From Bacteroidota bacterium (GTDB lineage Bacteria; Bacteroidota; Bacteroidia; Cytophagales; Cyclobacteriaceae): DNA of 5,770 nucleotides. Under the pieces are notes generated by a model. The model searched no databases. It saw nothing but the letters and a program-made list of their open reading frames with translations, and was not told where the DNA came from. Below, piece by piece: positions 5,449-5,770 of this stretch. Position 1 is the first letter of the stretch; every line of letters begins with the position of its first letter. The stretch spans positions 1 through 5,770 of the forward strand of contig QGUY01000253.1 in the NCBI GenBank assembly GCA_003242315.1, read 5' to 3'. The position numbers were made by a program, and so were the translations under genes.

Positions 5449-5770
5449 ATGAGCAGGAAGATTTCCTACTACACCCGCGAAGGTCTGGAAAAGATCAAGG
5501 CGGAGTTAAACGAACTTAAGACCAAAGGCCGTGCTGAAATCGCGCGGCAGATCGCGGAAGCGCGCGACAAAGGGGATCTGAGCGAGAATGCCGAATACGA
5601 TGCGGCTAAGGATGCGCAAGGCTTGCTCGAAGCAAAGATTGCGCAGCTGGAAGAGCTTGTCTCCAATGCCCGCCTTCTCGATGAGTCGGCGATCGATACA
5701 TCTCGTGTATCCATTCTCTCCAAGGTTACCTTAAAAACAAAAAGAACGGGCGCTTTTTTAACTAAACCCC
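5449..5770 (+). CDS. greA: Transcription elongation factor GreA, partial (C-terminus beyond right edge)
   Basis: GreA enters the secondary channel of RNA polymerase and stimulates cleavage of backtracked transcripts, so that stalled complexes resume. The visible 107 codons (family length about 158) cover the N-terminal coiled coil and the start of the C-terminal FKBP-like domain. The start is typical: YYTREGLEKIKAELNELK (7-24), then IARQIAEARDKGDLSENAEY (31-50), where D43 and E46 match the catalytic-tip acidic pair D41/E44 of E. coli GreA, and a second helix to about residue 72. VSILSKVTLKTKRTGA (87-102) begins the globular domain. The last few codons, FLTKP, fit the family poorly (expected something like xVTYTLV), which may mean real divergence or sequence error at the edge. 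The gene probably has its own promoter and a hairpin-bearing leader. Confidence 0.93.
   Translation, partial: MSRKISYYTREGLEKIKAELNELKTKGRAEIARQIAEARDKGDLSENAEYDAAKDAQGLLEAKIAQLEELVSNARLLDESAIDTSRVSILSKVTLKTKRTGAFLTKP

Noticed and set aside
5438..5452. Four-codon frame (MRHL, then stop) whose TGA overlaps the greA ATG, with GGGAG upstream
   Set aside because: It could be a coupling mini-cistron, but the greA ATG has its own well-spaced GAGG, and so short a frame easily arises by chance.

Overview
The window reads as ordinary chromosomal housekeeping DNA, most likely from a member of the Bacteroidota. Three things point there. First, several intergenic gaps carry candidate promoters of the Bacteroidota type (a -7 element close to TAnnTTTG, often with a TTTG-like -33 box). 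Second, PdxA has the GDINGVGPEV form of its N-terminal motif, which I associate with that phylum. Third, pdxA lies close to a DUF177/YceD gene, and rsmA is joined directly to mgtE. Shine-Dalgarno sequences are weak or absent before most genes, which also fits. The assignment is an inference from motifs and gene order, not from a marker phylogeny.

Left half, minus strand (1-2004): pdxA (vitamin B6 synthesis) is followed by a small TerB-like protein that ends in a clear intrinsic terminator. Next comes a DUF177/YceD gene running off the left edge, with its own promoter just past that terminator. In many bacteria the gene after DUF177 is rpmF (ribosomal protein L32), but it lies outside the window.

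Right half, plus strand (2118-5770): a 113-bp divergent promoter region separates pdxA from rsmA/ksgA (16S rRNA dimethyltransferase). The rsmA gene overlaps mgtE (Mg2+ transporter/channel) by 14 bases, so the two are probably one operon. After a 259-bp gap with no convincing gene comes a two-helix membrane protein whose soluble part is a 24-unit pentapeptide-repeat helix. Then follow a candidate promoter, a perfect 32-base palindrome with a T7 tract, and the start of greA (transcript cleavage factor), which is cut by the right edge.

Taken together, the genes serve ribosome maturation, Mg2+ supply, cofactor synthesis and transcription elongation. I found no mobile element, CRISPR array, tRNA, rRNA or defence system. 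The parts most worth a second look are the greA leader, where promoter and terminator-like hairpin lie almost end to end, and the ten-residue alternation with hydrophobic ladders in the pentapeptide protein.
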